Positions 25,649-34,936 of a DNA stretch of 64,000 nucleotides are shown piece by piece. How positions within the stretch are numbered: position 1 is the stretch's first letter; each line of letters starts with the position of its first letter. The notes beneath the pieces are model-generated. The model ran no database searches. It saw nothing but the letters and a program-made list of their open reading frames with translations, and was not told the origin of the DNA. Made by a program: the position numbers and the translations under genes. The DNA is from Parvularcula marina (GTDB lineage: Bacteria; Pseudomonadota; Alphaproteobacteria; Caulobacterales; Parvularculaceae). The DNA is taken from contig NZ_QUQO01000001.1 in assembly GCF_003399445.1 (NCBI RefSeq), positions 1,547,001 to 1,611,000 of the forward strand, written 5' to 3'.

Positions 25649-27106
25649 ATGCCTTCTTCTGCCCCGACTTTTGTGCTTTTCGGCGCGACCGGCGATCTGG
25701 CGCGGCGCATGCTCTTTCCGTCGCTCTACTTTCTTCACCTCGAAGGACTGCTGACTGACGGCCAGCGCATCATCGGCGCCTCGCGCTCAGAGCGGACGAG
25801 CGAAGACTTCCGTGCGCAAATGGAGGACTGGGTCCGTGAGCGGACGGGCGAGCATTTCGATGCAGAAAAATTCGCAAGCTTTGCCGAACGCGTCACCTAT
25901 CTCTCCGTGAACGCCAACGAGCTTTCTGACTTTGAGCGCCTGAAAGAAGAGATCGGCGGCAGCGATCAGGAAGCAGTCTTCTACCTCTCGACCAGCCCCG
26001 CCATCTTTGCAGCCACGACCCAGAACCTCAAAGCGGTCGGCCTGTCACATTCCCCGAATCGCATTGTCGTCGAGAAGCCGATCGGCCACGATTTCTCAAG
26101 CAACGTCGCCATCAATGATGCGCTGGCGGATGCCTTTGACGAAAACCGGACATTCCGGATCGATCATTATCTCGGCAAGGAGACGGTGCAGAACCTCATC
26201 GCCCTGCGCTTCGGGAATACGATTTTCGAGCCGCTGTGGAGCGCTACTTCTATTGACAGTGTGGAGATCACCATTGCCGAGGCAGTCGGCGTGGAAGGCC
26301 GCGGGGATTATTACGACGATTACGGTGCCATCCGGGACATGGTGCAGAACCACCTCCTGCAGCTCCTCTGCCTTGTGGCGATGGAGCCACCCGCCTCTCT
26401 CGATGCCGAAGCTGTTCGCAATGAGAAGGTGAAAGTCCTCAAGACGCTTGCGCCGATTACGGCGGAGAATGTCGAATCCAAGACCGTGCGCGGACAATAT
26501 TCCGAAGGCTTTGACGAAAAAGGCGGCAAGGCCCCAGATTACCTCACCGATGCTGACCGCAAATCGAGCAACACGGAATCCTTTGTGGCGATCACAGCGG
26601 AGCTGCGGAACTGGCGCTGGAAGGGGGTCCCCTTCTATATCCAGACCGGCAAACGCATGGGCGAGCGCAAGACGCGGATCGTCATTTCCTTCCGACCGGT
26701 CCCGCATTCGATCTTCTCCGGCGCGGTATCCGCGAATGAGCTGATCATCACCCTGCAACCGCAGGAAGAAATCCGCCTGCAGATCATGAGCAAGCGGCCG
26801 GGCCTGACATCAGGCGCCATGTCCCTGCAAGAGCTTGGGCTCAACCTGTCGCTTTCCGACCATCTGCCCGAAGACCAGCAGCGCCGCCGGATTGCCTATG
26901 AGCAGCTGATCCTTGATGCGCTGAACAACAATCCCGCGCTCTTCGTCCAGCGGGACGAACAGGAAGCCGCATGGCGCTGGATTGATGGCATTGTCGCCGC
27001 TTGGGACCAGCAGAACATGAAGCCCAAATCCTACAAGGCCGGAACGTCCGGGCCATCGGCGAAGCACACGCTGACCGAACGGAACGAGCATAGCTGGTAT
27101 GACTGA
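25649..27106 (+). CDS. zwf: Glucose-6-phosphate 1-dehydrogenase
   Basis: A 485-residue enzyme of the expected length. FGATGDLARRMLFPSL (11-26) is the NADP-binding loop, RIDHYLGKE (170-178) is the active-site signature with the catalytic-region His and Lys, and VEKPIGHDF (141-149) is also typical. It oxidises glucose-6-phosphate to 6-phosphogluconolactone and feeds the Entner-Doudoroff route. It is first in the zwf-pgl-edd operon, and its stop overlaps the pgl start by eight bases. Confidence 0.96.
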   Translation: MPSSAPTFVLFGATGDLARRMLFPSLYFLHLEGLLTDGQRIIGASRSERTSEDFRAQMEDWVRERTGEHFDAEKFASFAERVTYLSVNANELSDFERLKEEIGGSDQEAVFYLSTSPAIFAATTQNLKAVGLSHSPNRIVVEKPIGHDFSSNVAINDALADAFDENRTFRIDHYLGKETVQNLIALRFGNTIFEPLWSATSIDSVEITIAEAVGVEGRGDYYDDYGAIRDMVQNHLLQLLCLVAMEPPASLDAEAVRNEKVKVLKTLAPITAENVESKTVRGQYSEGFDEKGGKAPDYLTDADRKSSNTESFVAITAELRNWRWKGVPFYIQTGKRMGERKTRIVISFRPVPHSIFSGAVSANELIITLQPQEEIRLQIMSKRPGLTSGAMSLQELGLNLSLSDHLPEDQQRRRIAYEQLILDALNNNPALFVQRDEQEAAWRWIDGIVAAWDQQNMKPKSYKAGTSGPSAKHTLTERNEHSWYD

Positions 27107-27770
27107 TCTCTCCGCATACGAGACGAAAGACGCGCTTGCCGCCGCGGTCGCAGAGGCAATTTCGGAAAAGCTCCGTGCTGCTATTGAGGCGCGCGGCATG
27201 GCAAGTTTCGTGGCCTCCGGCGGCGGCACACCGAAACCGGCCTTCGAACTTCTGTCACAAGATGACCGGATTGATTGGGACAAGGTGACGGTCACCCTGT
27301 CCGATGAGCGCATGGCACCGCCCGAAGCAGGGGTGAGCAATGCCGACATGCTGCGCGAACATCTCCTGAAAGATGCGGCCGTCTCTGCGCGTTTCCTGCC
27401 GCTCGACACGCTCTCTTCGCTTGAGAAATTCGACCTGCCCTTTGATGTCGTCCTGCTCGGCATGGGCGGGGACGGACACTTTGCATCGATCTTTCCAGAT
27501 GGGGACGGCATGGATGCGGCCTGCGCACCAGGCGCGACGATCCTTGCCGAAACAATTCCCCATCCCCTGCCGCCCGAGGCGCCCTACCCGCGCCTCACGC
27601 TCTCGCTGCCCGCCATCCGTCAGTGCCGTGATCTCTTTCTGATGATTTCCGGCGAGGGCAAGCGGGATATCCTCGAGCTTGCCGGATCAGACGCCCCTGA
27701 AGGCGATCTGCCGATCCGGCGCCTCCTCCACGATCCTGACTTACCGCTCAGCATTTTCTGGGCGCCATAG
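27099..27770 (+). CDS. pgl: 6-phosphogluconolactonase (DevB type)
   Basis: A 223-residue protein of the glucosamine-6-phosphate isomerase/lactonase fold. VASGGGTPKPAFELLS, VTLSDERMAPPEAGVSNADMLREHLL and LLGMGGDGHFASIFP are the family motifs. It hydrolyses 6-phosphogluconolactone made by Zwf. It starts inside the end of zwf. The edd gene begins nine bases after its stop, with AGGAG overlapping the stop codon. Confidence 0.95.
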   Translation: MTDLSAYETKDALAAAVAEAISEKLRAAIEARGMASFVASGGGTPKPAFELLSQDDRIDWDKVTVTLSDERMAPPEAGVSNADMLREHLLKDAAVSARFLPLDTLSSLEKFDLPFDVVLLGMGGDGHFASIFPDGDGMDAACAPGATILAETIPHPLPPEAPYPRLTLSLPAIRQCRDLFLMISGEGKRDILELAGSDAPEGDLPIRRLLHDPDLPLSIFWAP

Positions 27771-27779
27771 GAGACCGCG

Positions 27780-29567
27780 ATGCCGACCCATAGTGCCGTC
27801 CAGTCCGTCATCGACCGTATCGAAGAGCGCAGCCGCGAAACGCGCGCTGACTATCTCGACAAGATCGAGGCGATGCGGCGACGGGGCAAGCGGGACGGTC
27901 ATCTCTCCTGCGGCAACCTTGCACACGCCTATGCTGCCGCCTCAGCAGGAGACAAGCTCCGCCTTCGGACGGCTGGCAAGTCGCTCGGCATCGTCACGTC
28001 ATATAATGACATGCTCTCTGCCCACGCCCCTTATGAGGATGTCCCGAAACTCCTGAGGGATGCCGCCCGCAAGGTGGGTGCCGTTGCGCAGGTCGCCGGC
28101 GGCACGCCCGCCATGTGCGACGGTGTGACCCAAGGACAGGACGGAATGGAGCTTTCGCTCTTCAGTCGGGATGTCATCGCCATGGCGACCGCCATTGCCC
28201 TGACCCATGACACATTCGATGCCGCCCTCTGCCTTGGGGTTTGTGACAAGATCGTACCCGGCCTTTTCATCGGCGCCGCCTCATTCGGACATTTGCCAAT
28301 CCTGTTTGTCCCGGCGGGGCCGATGACCTCGGGCCTGCCGAATAAGGAGAAGGCGCGCATTCGCGGTCTTTATGCGGAAGGCAAGATTGGCCGGGCAGAA
28401 CTCCTCGAAGGAGAGATGGCCTCTTACCATAGCCAGGGCACCTGCACCTTTTACGGCACCGCCAATTCGAACCAGATGATGATGGAGGTCATGGGCTTTC
28501 ACCTGCCCGGCGCCGCCTTCGTCAATCCAAACACGCCATTACGTGAGGCCCTGACCCGCGCTGCCGCAACCCATGTTCTTGGGATGGAAGATTTTGGTAT
28601 GGCGGAGATGACCTCCGCTGCGACATTCACCAATGCGATTGTCGGGCTTCATGCGACAGGCGGGTCGACCAACCACACGCTCCACATCATCGCGATGGCC
28701 CGCGCGGCGGGGTATCTTGTGACATGGGAAGACTTCTCCGACCTCTCGGATGTCACCCCCCTCCTTGCTCGCGTCTATCCGAACGGCGCCGCGGATGTGA
28801 ACCATTTCCACGCCGCGGGCGGCATGGCTTTTGTCATCTCCGAGCTACGCAAAGAAGGTCTGCTATCGGACGATTGCATGACCGCCATGGGCAAAGGGCT
28901 CGCCGAATACGGCAAGGAGCCCTTCCTGAAAGATGGCGAGCTGGTCTGGCGCGACGGGCCGGACCGTTCGCTCAATGGAGATATTCTGCGACCGATCACC
29001 AACCCGTTCCAGCATCAGGGCGGGCTCAAGCTCCTGACCGGGAACCTCGGCAAATCCGTCATCAAGAGTTCCGCCGTCGCGCCCGAGCACCGCATCGTCG
29101 AGGCCCCCGCCATTGTCTTTCACGATCAGGATGAGTTCCTCGCCCGGTTCAAGGCAGGTGATCTCGACCGCGATTTCGTCGCCGTCGTCCGCTTTCAGGG
29201 CCCGGCCGCCAATGGCATGCCGGAGCTTCACAAACTTTCCCCGCAACTCGGCCTCCTACAGGATCGCGGACACAAGGTCGCACTCGTTACCGATGGCCGC
29301 ATGTCGGGCGCATCGGGCAAGACCCCGGCGGCGATCCACGTCACACCCGAGGCCCTGCATGAAGGCCCGATTGCCCGCATTCAGGATGGCGACATCATCC
29401 GGCTCGATGCCGAGGCCGGCACCCTCGAAGCCAAGGTCGATGATCTGATGTCGCGGCCTCCTGTCGCGGGCGGCACCAACAGCCATGACGGGGTGGGCCG
29501 TGAGCTCTTTGGCGGTATGCGGGCCGCGGTCAGTCGCGCCGATGAAGGGGCCTGCACCCTTTTCTAG
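27780..29567 (+). CDS. edd: Phosphogluconate dehydratase
   Basis: A 595-residue member of the IlvD/Edd dehydratase family. [48 protein letters not shown] and [23 protein letters not shown] contain the Fe-S cysteines and substrate residues specific to Edd. It makes 2-keto-3-deoxy-6-phosphogluconate. No glucokinase or aldolase (eda) gene follows: ugd comes next after 82 bases. Many alphaproteobacteria place glk directly here. Confidence 0.96.
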   Translation: MPTHSAVQSVIDRIEERSRETRADYLDKIEAMRRRGKRDGHLSCGNLAHAYAAASAGDKLRLRTAGKSLGIVTSYNDMLSAHAPYEDVPKLLRDAARKVGAVAQVAGGTPAMCDGVTQGQDGMELSLFSRDVIAMATAIALTHDTFDAALCLGVCDKIVPGLFIGAASFGHLPILFVPAGPMTSGLPNKEKARIRGLYAEGKIGRAELLEGEMASYHSQGTCTFYGTANSNQMMMEVMGFHLPGAAFVNPNTPLREALTRAAATHVLGMEDFGMAEMTSAATFTNAIVGLHATGGSTNHTLHIIAMARAAGYLVTWEDFSDLSDVTPLLARVYPNGAADVNHFHAAGGMAFVISELRKEGLLSDDCMTAMGKGLAEYGKEPFLKDGELVWRDGPDRSLNGDILRPITNPFQHQGGLKLLTGNLGKSVIKSSAVAPEHRIVEAPAIVFHDQDEFLARFKAGDLDRDFVAVVRFQGPAANGMPELHKLSPQLGLLQDRGHKVALVTDGRMSGASGKTPAAIHVTPEALHEGPIARIQDGDIIRLDAEAGTLEAKVDDLMSRPPVAGGTNSHDGVGRELFGGMRAAVSRADEGACTLF

Positions 29568-29649
29568 CCCCCTCGCGCCTGCCTCTAGGCAAATCGGGTC
29601 TCCCAGCCTATCAGGGGCGCAAAATTGAGCCTGCCCCAAGGAGTTCTCC

Positions 29650-30978
29650 ATGCGCGTTGCGATGATCGGTACCGGCTATGTCGGTCTTGTGTCCGGTGCC
29701 TGTTTCTCGGATTTCGGCCATGACGTAGTGTGCGTCGACAAGGACGCCTCCAAGATCGAGCGGCTCGAGCAGAATATCATGCCGATCTACGAGCCGGGCC
29801 TTGATGCGCTGGTCGAAAAGAATGTGAAAGCTGGCCGGCTGGCCTTCACCACGGATCTTGCCAAGGCCGTGCCCGGCGCGGACGCCGTCTTCATTGCGGT
29901 CGGCACCCCGTCGCGTCGCGGTGATGGCCATGCGGACCTGTCCTACGTTTATGCGGCAGCAGAAGAGATTGCAGCGGCGATCACGACCTATACCGTCGTT
30001 GTCACGAAATCGACCGTACCCGTCGGAACTGGCGCGGAAGTCGAAGCCATCATCCAGAAGGTCCGCCCGGATCTGAAACCCGGTGTCCATTTCTCCGTTG
30101 CGTCGAACCCGGAATTCCTGCGCGAAGGCGCGGCCATTGATGACTTCAAACGCCCGGATCGCGTCGTCGTCGGCGCACAGGACGACAAGGCCCGCGAGAC
30201 GATGAAGGAGCTCTACCGTCCACTCTACATCAATGAGACGCCGATCGTCTTCACCAACCGGGTGACATCCGAACTGATCAAATATGCGGCCAACGCGTTC
30301 CTTGCGACCAAGATCACCTTCATCAATGAGATGGCGGATCTCTGCGAGAAAGTCGGCGCCAATGTGCAGCAGGTCGCCAAAGGCATTGGCCTTGATGGCC
30401 GGATCGGCTCGAAATTCCTGCACGCAGGGCCGGGCTATGGCGGCTCGTGCTTCCCGAAAGATACGCTTGCACTCGTCCGTACTGCCCAGCAGCATGAAAG
30501 CCCTGTGCGCATTGTCGAGCAGGTCGTTGAGATCAATGCCGACCGCAAGAAGGCGATGATCAACCGCGTCCGTGCGATGGCGGGCGGCGACCTCTCCGGC
30601 AAGACGATTGCCGTCTTGGGCCTGACCTTCAAACCGAATACGGATGACATGCGCGACAGCCCGAGCCTCGATCTCGTCCCTGCGCTGATCGATGCGGGCG
30701 CCACCGTTCGCGCGCATGACCCCGAGGGCATGGAAGAAGCCAAGAAGCTGCTCCCCGACGCGCTGGTCTATTGCGATGGCCCCTATCAGGCGATGGAAGG
30801 CGCGGATATCGCCGTCATCCTGACCGAATGGACCAATTACCGCGCGCTCGACCTTGATCGCGTGAAGTCGCTCCTCAGCGCGCCCAAGATTGTGGACCTG
30901 CGCAATGTCTATGATCCGGCGCAGATGGAGCGTGACGGCTTCGAGTACAGCTCGATCGGGCGTCCGACTACCAGCTGA
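29650..30978 (+). CDS. ugd: UDP-glucose 6-dehydrogenase
   Basis: A 442-residue NAD-dependent dehydrogenase. MIGTGYVGLVSGACFSDFGH is the N-terminal nucleotide fold, TVPVGTG lines the pocket, the catalytic Cys267 sits in GYGGSCFPKDT, and VLGLTFKPNTDDMRDSPS belongs to the C-terminal domain. It makes UDP-glucuronate for surface polysaccharides. AAGGAG seven bases before the ATG supports the start. The 3' end overlaps the convergent TonB receptor gene by 11 bases. Confidence 0.95.
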   Translation: MRVAMIGTGYVGLVSGACFSDFGHDVVCVDKDASKIERLEQNIMPIYEPGLDALVEKNVKAGRLAFTTDLAKAVPGADAVFIAVGTPSRRGDGHADLSYVYAAAEEIAAAITTYTVVVTKSTVPVGTGAEVEAIIQKVRPDLKPGVHFSVASNPEFLREGAAIDDFKRPDRVVVGAQDDKARETMKELYRPLYINETPIVFTNRVTSELIKYAANAFLATKITFINEMADLCEKVGANVQQVAKGIGLDGRIGSKFLHAGPGYGGSCFPKDTLALVRTAQQHESPVRIVEQVVEINADRKKAMINRVRAMAGGDLSGKTIAVLGLTFKPNTDDMRDSPSLDLVPALIDAGATVRAHDPEGMEEAKKLLPDALVYCDGPYQAMEGADIAVILTEWTNYRALDLDRVKSLLSAPKIVDLRNVYDPAQMERDGFEYSSIGRPTTS

Positions 30979-33001
30979 TGGTGAGGGCGGCCCGCGCCGC
31001 CCGCTCCTCCCCCGGAAAATAGCGTTCCGAGCCAAATGCGAAATCGGCCCGGGTGGCATATCGCGTATCGAACAGGTTCGAGATTTCGCCTGACAGAACG
31101 AGCCTGTCCGTCAACTGCCATTCGGCATCAAGATCGACGACCTCGTGACCGGAATAACGGACCGTGCCCGCTGCATCCATTTTGTAAGCACCGACATGTG
31201 CCAGCCGGGCGGAGAGGCGCAAGGCATCCGCCGGGCGCCAACGGAGAGCGGCATTCAGTAGCGTCCCCGGCGCGGTATCTACTTCCGTTCCTGCACGAAT
31301 GACCTCACTTGACTGCGCGACACGACGCGAGAACCCATAGCGGTGATCAGCAACTGTCCCGGCCAGCCGGAGGCCCAGCGCATCATTGACCTGCCAGTCG
31401 AGAAGGAACTCGACGCCTGCATGATCCGTCTTGCCGTCATCGACCGTGAAGCCGTCCGCATCCCGGAACAGGAAATGCGCCTTTCGCCCCCTGAACCCGA
31501 TGATTTCTGCCGTCAGACTGTCTGCGAAATAGCGGATTCCGGCCTCGGCCATATCAAGCGTTTCCGGTTCGATCCCGTCGACGCTCTGGTTGATCTGTAG
31601 GCGGTAGAGATCGGTTGTCTGGGGCGGCCGGGCGCCGCGCGAGAAACTGGCGATCAGACTGACCCCGCTGCCCAGATCATAGATACCGCCCACACGCCCG
31701 GTCAGAACGGTGAAGTCGTCTTCCCGGTCAGCGGGCCTCAGGAACCGGCCGACCGTCCCCGACGCGATCCGGTTATCATACTCATAGCGCGTATGATTGA
31801 GCCGCGCGCCTGCCTGCAGCGACAGACGCTCCGTTGCCTGATGTCTGATCCGCAGGAAAGGGGCAGCCGAAAGGCTTGTTACCTCGTAATCATAATGCAC
31901 GCCTTGCGTATAGGAGAAGACATCCGGGATCGCCTGCTCTTCAAAGAGGTCTCCCTTCGCCCATTCAAGATCAAACCCGGCGAGGAGTTCTGTCCGCGCA
32001 CCCAAATTCTGCCGCCACGAAGAGAGAAGCCCCGTAGCGACATGGCTGTTCACCTCAATCGCCTGGGAGGGGAGGAAATGGAGCCGGAAGGTCATGTCAC
32101 TGACAATGGCGTAAGGAGTAAGCGTCAGGACACCTTGCGTCCGTGTCAGGACCGCTTCGCTTGACAGCACCAGATGGTCGAGATCGCGAAACGCCGCCGG
32201 ATTCGGATTACTCCGGCGCAAGGCATCATCCCGGTACGCATCTTCTCCCTGCACGAAACCGGCGGTTTCCTGTTCGAGGTGATGAAAGGAAGCACGGCTC
32301 GTGATCGACACGCCTTCCCCCTGCCAGCCATGCGCGAGCTGGCCCTTGAGCTGGTTCACGCCGCTATCGTCCCGATAACCGCCATCAGAATAGCCATGAA
32401 GCGCCGTGTAGAAATTACCCCCGCGCCATTCCGCTGTTCCAGAATATCGCTCGAACGCGCCCGTCCCGAGTCGCAGCCTCCGGAAATCCTCTCCCAGCGG
32501 CGACGGCGAGATCACATTGACCGCGCCATGGACAGCATTGGCGCCATAGGTGACGTCCCCCGGCCCGCGCACGACCTCTAGCCGGTCCGCAAAAGGCGTC
32601 ATCGCATCGAACAGGCCATTCACATTGGCAAAGCCCGCCGACCGCAGCGGCACCCCGTCCTGAAGATATAGAAATGAGCCCGCACCCGCCCCGCCCGTCA
32701 GGACAGGAGAGCGGATCGCGGTCAGATGCTCCTGTCCCGAGCCCGCCTGAATGAACGCCCCCGGCACCCGATTGATAAGGCTCGCAGGATGTTCAGCCAG
32801 TCGTGCTGCCTCATCCATCAAGTCGACAGGCGTGACGGCTACAGGGCTCTCTGCCAATGGGCGCGCGGCCCGTTCAGCCGTCACGACAATGATGTCAGCA
32901 TCTTCTGCGGCACCCGCAGTCATCGCCATGGCGGACAGCCCCATGACCAGAAGTGTTACCCTAGCGTCCATATGTGCCTTCATGGCGCGACTATCGGCCA
33001 T
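30968..33001 (-). CDS. TonB-dependent receptor (siderophore/vitamin type)
   Basis: About 677 residues with a signal peptide (MDARVTLLVMGLSAMAMTAG, cut near GAAEDA). A TonB-box-like IIVVTAERAARPLAESPVAV comes first, then a plug with DRLEVVRGPGDVTYGANAVHGAVNVISP, then a barrel ending in ALTISW. The compact size and the RGP-type plug resemble siderophore, cobalamin or metal receptors more than the long sphingomonad-type catabolic receptors. Starts at 33001, 32983 or 32971 are all possible; the longest has AAGAAAAG upstream. It has no partner genes and overlaps ugd tail to tail. Confidence 0.86.
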   Translation of the reverse strand: MADSRAMKAHMDARVTLLVMGLSAMAMTAGAAEDADIIVVTAERAARPLAESPVAVTPVDLMDEAARLAEHPASLINRVPGAFIQAGSGQEHLTAIRSPVLTGGAGAGSFLYLQDGVPLRSAGFANVNGLFDAMTPFADRLEVVRGPGDVTYGANAVHGAVNVISPSPLGEDFRRLRLGTGAFERYSGTAEWRGGNFYTALHGYSDGGYRDDSGVNQLKGQLAHGWQGEGVSITSRASFHHLEQETAGFVQGEDAYRDDALRRSNPNPAAFRDLDHLVLSSEAVLTRTQGVLTLTPYAIVSDMTFRLHFLPSQAIEVNSHVATGLLSSWRQNLGARTELLAGFDLEWAKGDLFEEQAIPDVFSYTQGVHYDYEVTSLSAAPFLRIRHQATERLSLQAGARLNHTRYEYDNRIASGTVGRFLRPADREDDFTVLTGRVGGIYDLGSGVSLIASFSRGARPPQTTDLYRLQINQSVDGIEPETLDMAEAGIRYFADSLTAEIIGFRGRKAHFLFRDADGFTVDDGKTDHAGVEFLLDWQVNDALGLRLAGTVADHRYGFSRRVAQSSEVIRAGTEVDTAPGTLLNAALRWRPADALRLSARLAHVGAYKMDAAGTVRYSGHEVVDLDAEWQLTDRLVLSGEISNLFDTRYATRADFAFGSERYFPGEERAARAALTISW

Positions 33002-33123
33002 CTGCTATGCTTTTCTTAAGGGAAAATCGGACAGACTCACCGCGTGATTTCATTGAAAAACCCCCCGGAATAGCTACATTCTGCCCTGAATTTCGACTCT
33101 GACAGTCGGGAATGGAGAAAGAC

Positions 33124-33846
33124 ATGAACGAGACTGATCGCCTTTATCGCGCCGAGAGTGGCACGCTGAGCGGCGCGACCTATGACGAAGGCCTGCGTAA
33201 ATACATGCTCGGCGTCTACAACTACATGGCGATGGGCATCGCCGCGACCGCGCTGGTCGGCCTGTTTTTCATGACGAACGAAGCCGCGCTGCGGTTTGCC
33301 CTCAATCTGCGCATGATCCCTTTCATCGGTGTCATCGCGCTGGGCTTCATTGCCCCCCGCCTGATTTTCAGCGGTAGCGCTGGCCTCGCCCATGCTGCCT
33401 ATTGGGCATATGTTGCGCTCTGGGGTCTGCTGATCGGACCGGTTGTCGGGATTTATACGAATGCCGGACTGGGCCTTGATGTCATCAAGGCGTTCTTCAT
33501 TGCGACCTCAATCTTCGCCTCGATGAGCCTCTTTGGCTACACGACCAAGAAAGACCTGTCGGGCTGGGGCCGCTTCCTGTTCATGATCGGCATCGGCTTG
33601 CTTGTAGCTCTTGTGGTCAACATCTTCCTTGCCTCAAGCATGTTCAGCTTCCTGATCTCATGCGGCGTGGTGGTCTTCATCTCTGCTGTAACCGCGTTCC
33701 AAACGCAGATGATCAAGAGCCTCTATTCGGAAGGCGCCTCGAGCCATAACCAACGCGCGTCGATCTTTGGCGCCTTTGCACTCTACGGCTCATTCGTGAC
33801 CCTGTTCATCCACATCCTGAACATTCTGGGTCTCGCCCGCGACTAA
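33124..33846 (+). CDS. Bax inhibitor-1/YccA family membrane protein
   Basis: A 240-residue inner-membrane protein with seven hydrophobic segments. A hydrophilic N-terminus ends in YDEGLRKYMLGVYNYMAMGIAATALVG. The later AYWAYVALWGLLIGPVVGIYT and FFIATSIFASMSLFGYTTKKDLSGWGRFLFMIGIGLLVA are the core BI-1 (UPF0005) signature. Family members are pH-sensitive Ca2+-leak proteins or quality-control partners of FtsH. The start at 33124 is preferred to 33112 because GGAGAAAG precedes it. It is monocistronic and ends at a strong terminator. Confidence 0.92.
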   Translation: MNETDRLYRAESGTLSGATYDEGLRKYMLGVYNYMAMGIAATALVGLFFMTNEAALRFALNLRMIPFIGVIALGFIAPRLIFSGSAGLAHAAYWAYVALWGLLIGPVVGIYTNAGLGLDVIKAFFIATSIFASMSLFGYTTKKDLSGWGRFLFMIGIGLLVALVVNIFLASSMFSFLISCGVVVFISAVTAFQTQMIKSLYSEGASSHNQRASIFGAFALYGSFVTLFIHILNILGLARD

Positions 33847-33870
33847 GCGGCACCCGGAGCTGACAAGATG

Positions 33871-33899
33871 AAAGCCCGCGCTTCGGCGCGGGCTTTTTC
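33871..33899 (+). terminator. Rho-independent terminator after the BI-1 family gene
   Basis: AAAGCCCGCGC (33871-33881) pairs with GCGCGGGCTTT (33886-33896) around a UUCG tetraloop, followed by a T-run. It overlaps the end of the convergent DUF2794 gene by two bases and may serve both genes. Confidence 0.94.
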
Positions 33900-34236
33900 A
33901 TTTGATGAGCTTGAGTTTCTGGCGATCAAAGACTGAGAGCACCTGCCGCAGCTCGCTTCCGCGTTTGAGGACCTGCCCGGTCATGGCAATGACCTGATAC
34001 ATGCCCTGCTTGTTGCGTAGTCTGGGGATCTTCTCGACGCGATAGAGCGGCGCCTCCGCCGTGCGCCGGAAAATCGAAAAGACGGCCCGGTCCGTCAGCC
34101 CGTCAATCGCGTAATCCTTCCACTCGCCTGCGGCGACGAAGAACCCGTAGACATTGAGAATGGCATCGAGCTCGACCCGCTCAAAGTTGACGGGGAGGGC
34201 CTGACGGCCTCGCGATGGGCTTTGTGTCATCGACAT
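33898..34236 (-). CDS. DUF2794 family protein
   Basis: A 112-residue protein matching the alphaproteobacterial DUF2794 family: FERVELDAILNVYGFFVAAGEWKDYAIDGLTDRAVFSIFRRTAEAPLYRVEK, then a basic C-terminal strand-rich part. No function is known. Its stop lies within the terminator of the convergent BI-1 gene. The family is nearly restricted to alphaproteobacteria, which supports the taxonomic reading of the window. Confidence 0.8.
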   Translation of the reverse strand: MSMTQSPSRGRQALPVNFERVELDAILNVYGFFVAAGEWKDYAIDGLTDRAVFSIFRRTAEAPLYRVEKIPRLRNKQGMYQVIAMTGQVLKRGSELRQVLSVFDRQKLKLIK

Positions 34237-34321
34237 CGGACAAACGGTATGCCGAAAGGCGCACTTTTGTCCATTCTTCAGAGGCTTGGCAGATGGCCGC
34301 AGATTGGGCTTATCTCACCCG

Positions 34322-34705
34322 ATGACAAAATTCCTGCCGCTAGCTCTCCTCCTCCTCGTGATCGGTTGCGCACGCCCATGCTGCGTGCCCGAGCCTCATC
34401 CGCTTGACCCATCGCCAAGCTTTGAGCGTCCACCCAACCCGCAAACGATCGATATCGTCGGGAATTATGCCGGTCGGGACATGACCATCACAGTCGATGG
34501 CCGCATCGTCCATGAAGGCATCCGCTATCTCGAACCTGAAGGCGTGATCTGGCGGCTGACCGTCGGAAAGCGAGACGGCGCCTCCGTACTCATCGTCGAC
34601 ATTGAGGATTGCGAGAGCAAGCTGGAAACGGCGCTGCCCGCCCCATCGCCGGATGATCAGACCACCCTATTGATACGGGATTGCGAGCTTGAGATTCTCA
34701 GCTGA
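34322..34705 (+). CDS. Small putative lipoprotein
   Basis: A 127-residue protein starting at MTKFLPLALLLLVIGC, a lipoprotein signal with lipobox VIGC (Cys16). The mature part is Pro-rich at first (CCVPEPHPLDPSPSFERPP), then a compact, mostly beta domain of about 80 residues with a Cys pair near the end (DCESK, RDCELE) that may form a disulphide. I do not recognise the family. An in-frame ATG at 34286 would spoil the signal peptide, so 34322 is preferred. Confidence 0.6.
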   Translation: MTKFLPLALLLLVIGCARPCCVPEPHPLDPSPSFERPPNPQTIDIVGNYAGRDMTITVDGRIVHEGIRYLEPEGVIWRLTVGKRDGASVLIVDIEDCESKLETALPAPSPDDQTTLLIRDCELEILS

Positions 34706-34936
34706 GGCAAGGCTGTTAACGCTTCACAAAGCATGCCGTCAAAAGGTCATATTCTCTCCCTCAGCCTGACAAATTCCGCCGTCATATTAGTAGACGTCGG
34801 TCGAGGGGACGACCCTTGAGTTCGGATCAACTCGCCCCCCAGCCCCCGAATAAAGGCCCCTCGCCCGACTACTCTTCCCCACTCTCCCAACATTTGGGTC
34901 TTGCCGCATGAGCCGGCGCCCGGCAGGGCGTCGGAC

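Noticed and set aside
24808-25710. 300-codon minus-strand frame opposite the autotransporter barrel and zwf start
   Set aside because: Spans two well-supported plus-strand genes in antisense, with no domain match.
29611-31059. Long open frame on the minus strand, 482 codons, opposite ugd
   Set aside because: It is fully antisense to a clear UDP-glucose dehydrogenase with intact motifs; the product has no recognised domain and is the usual antisense shadow of GC-rich coding.
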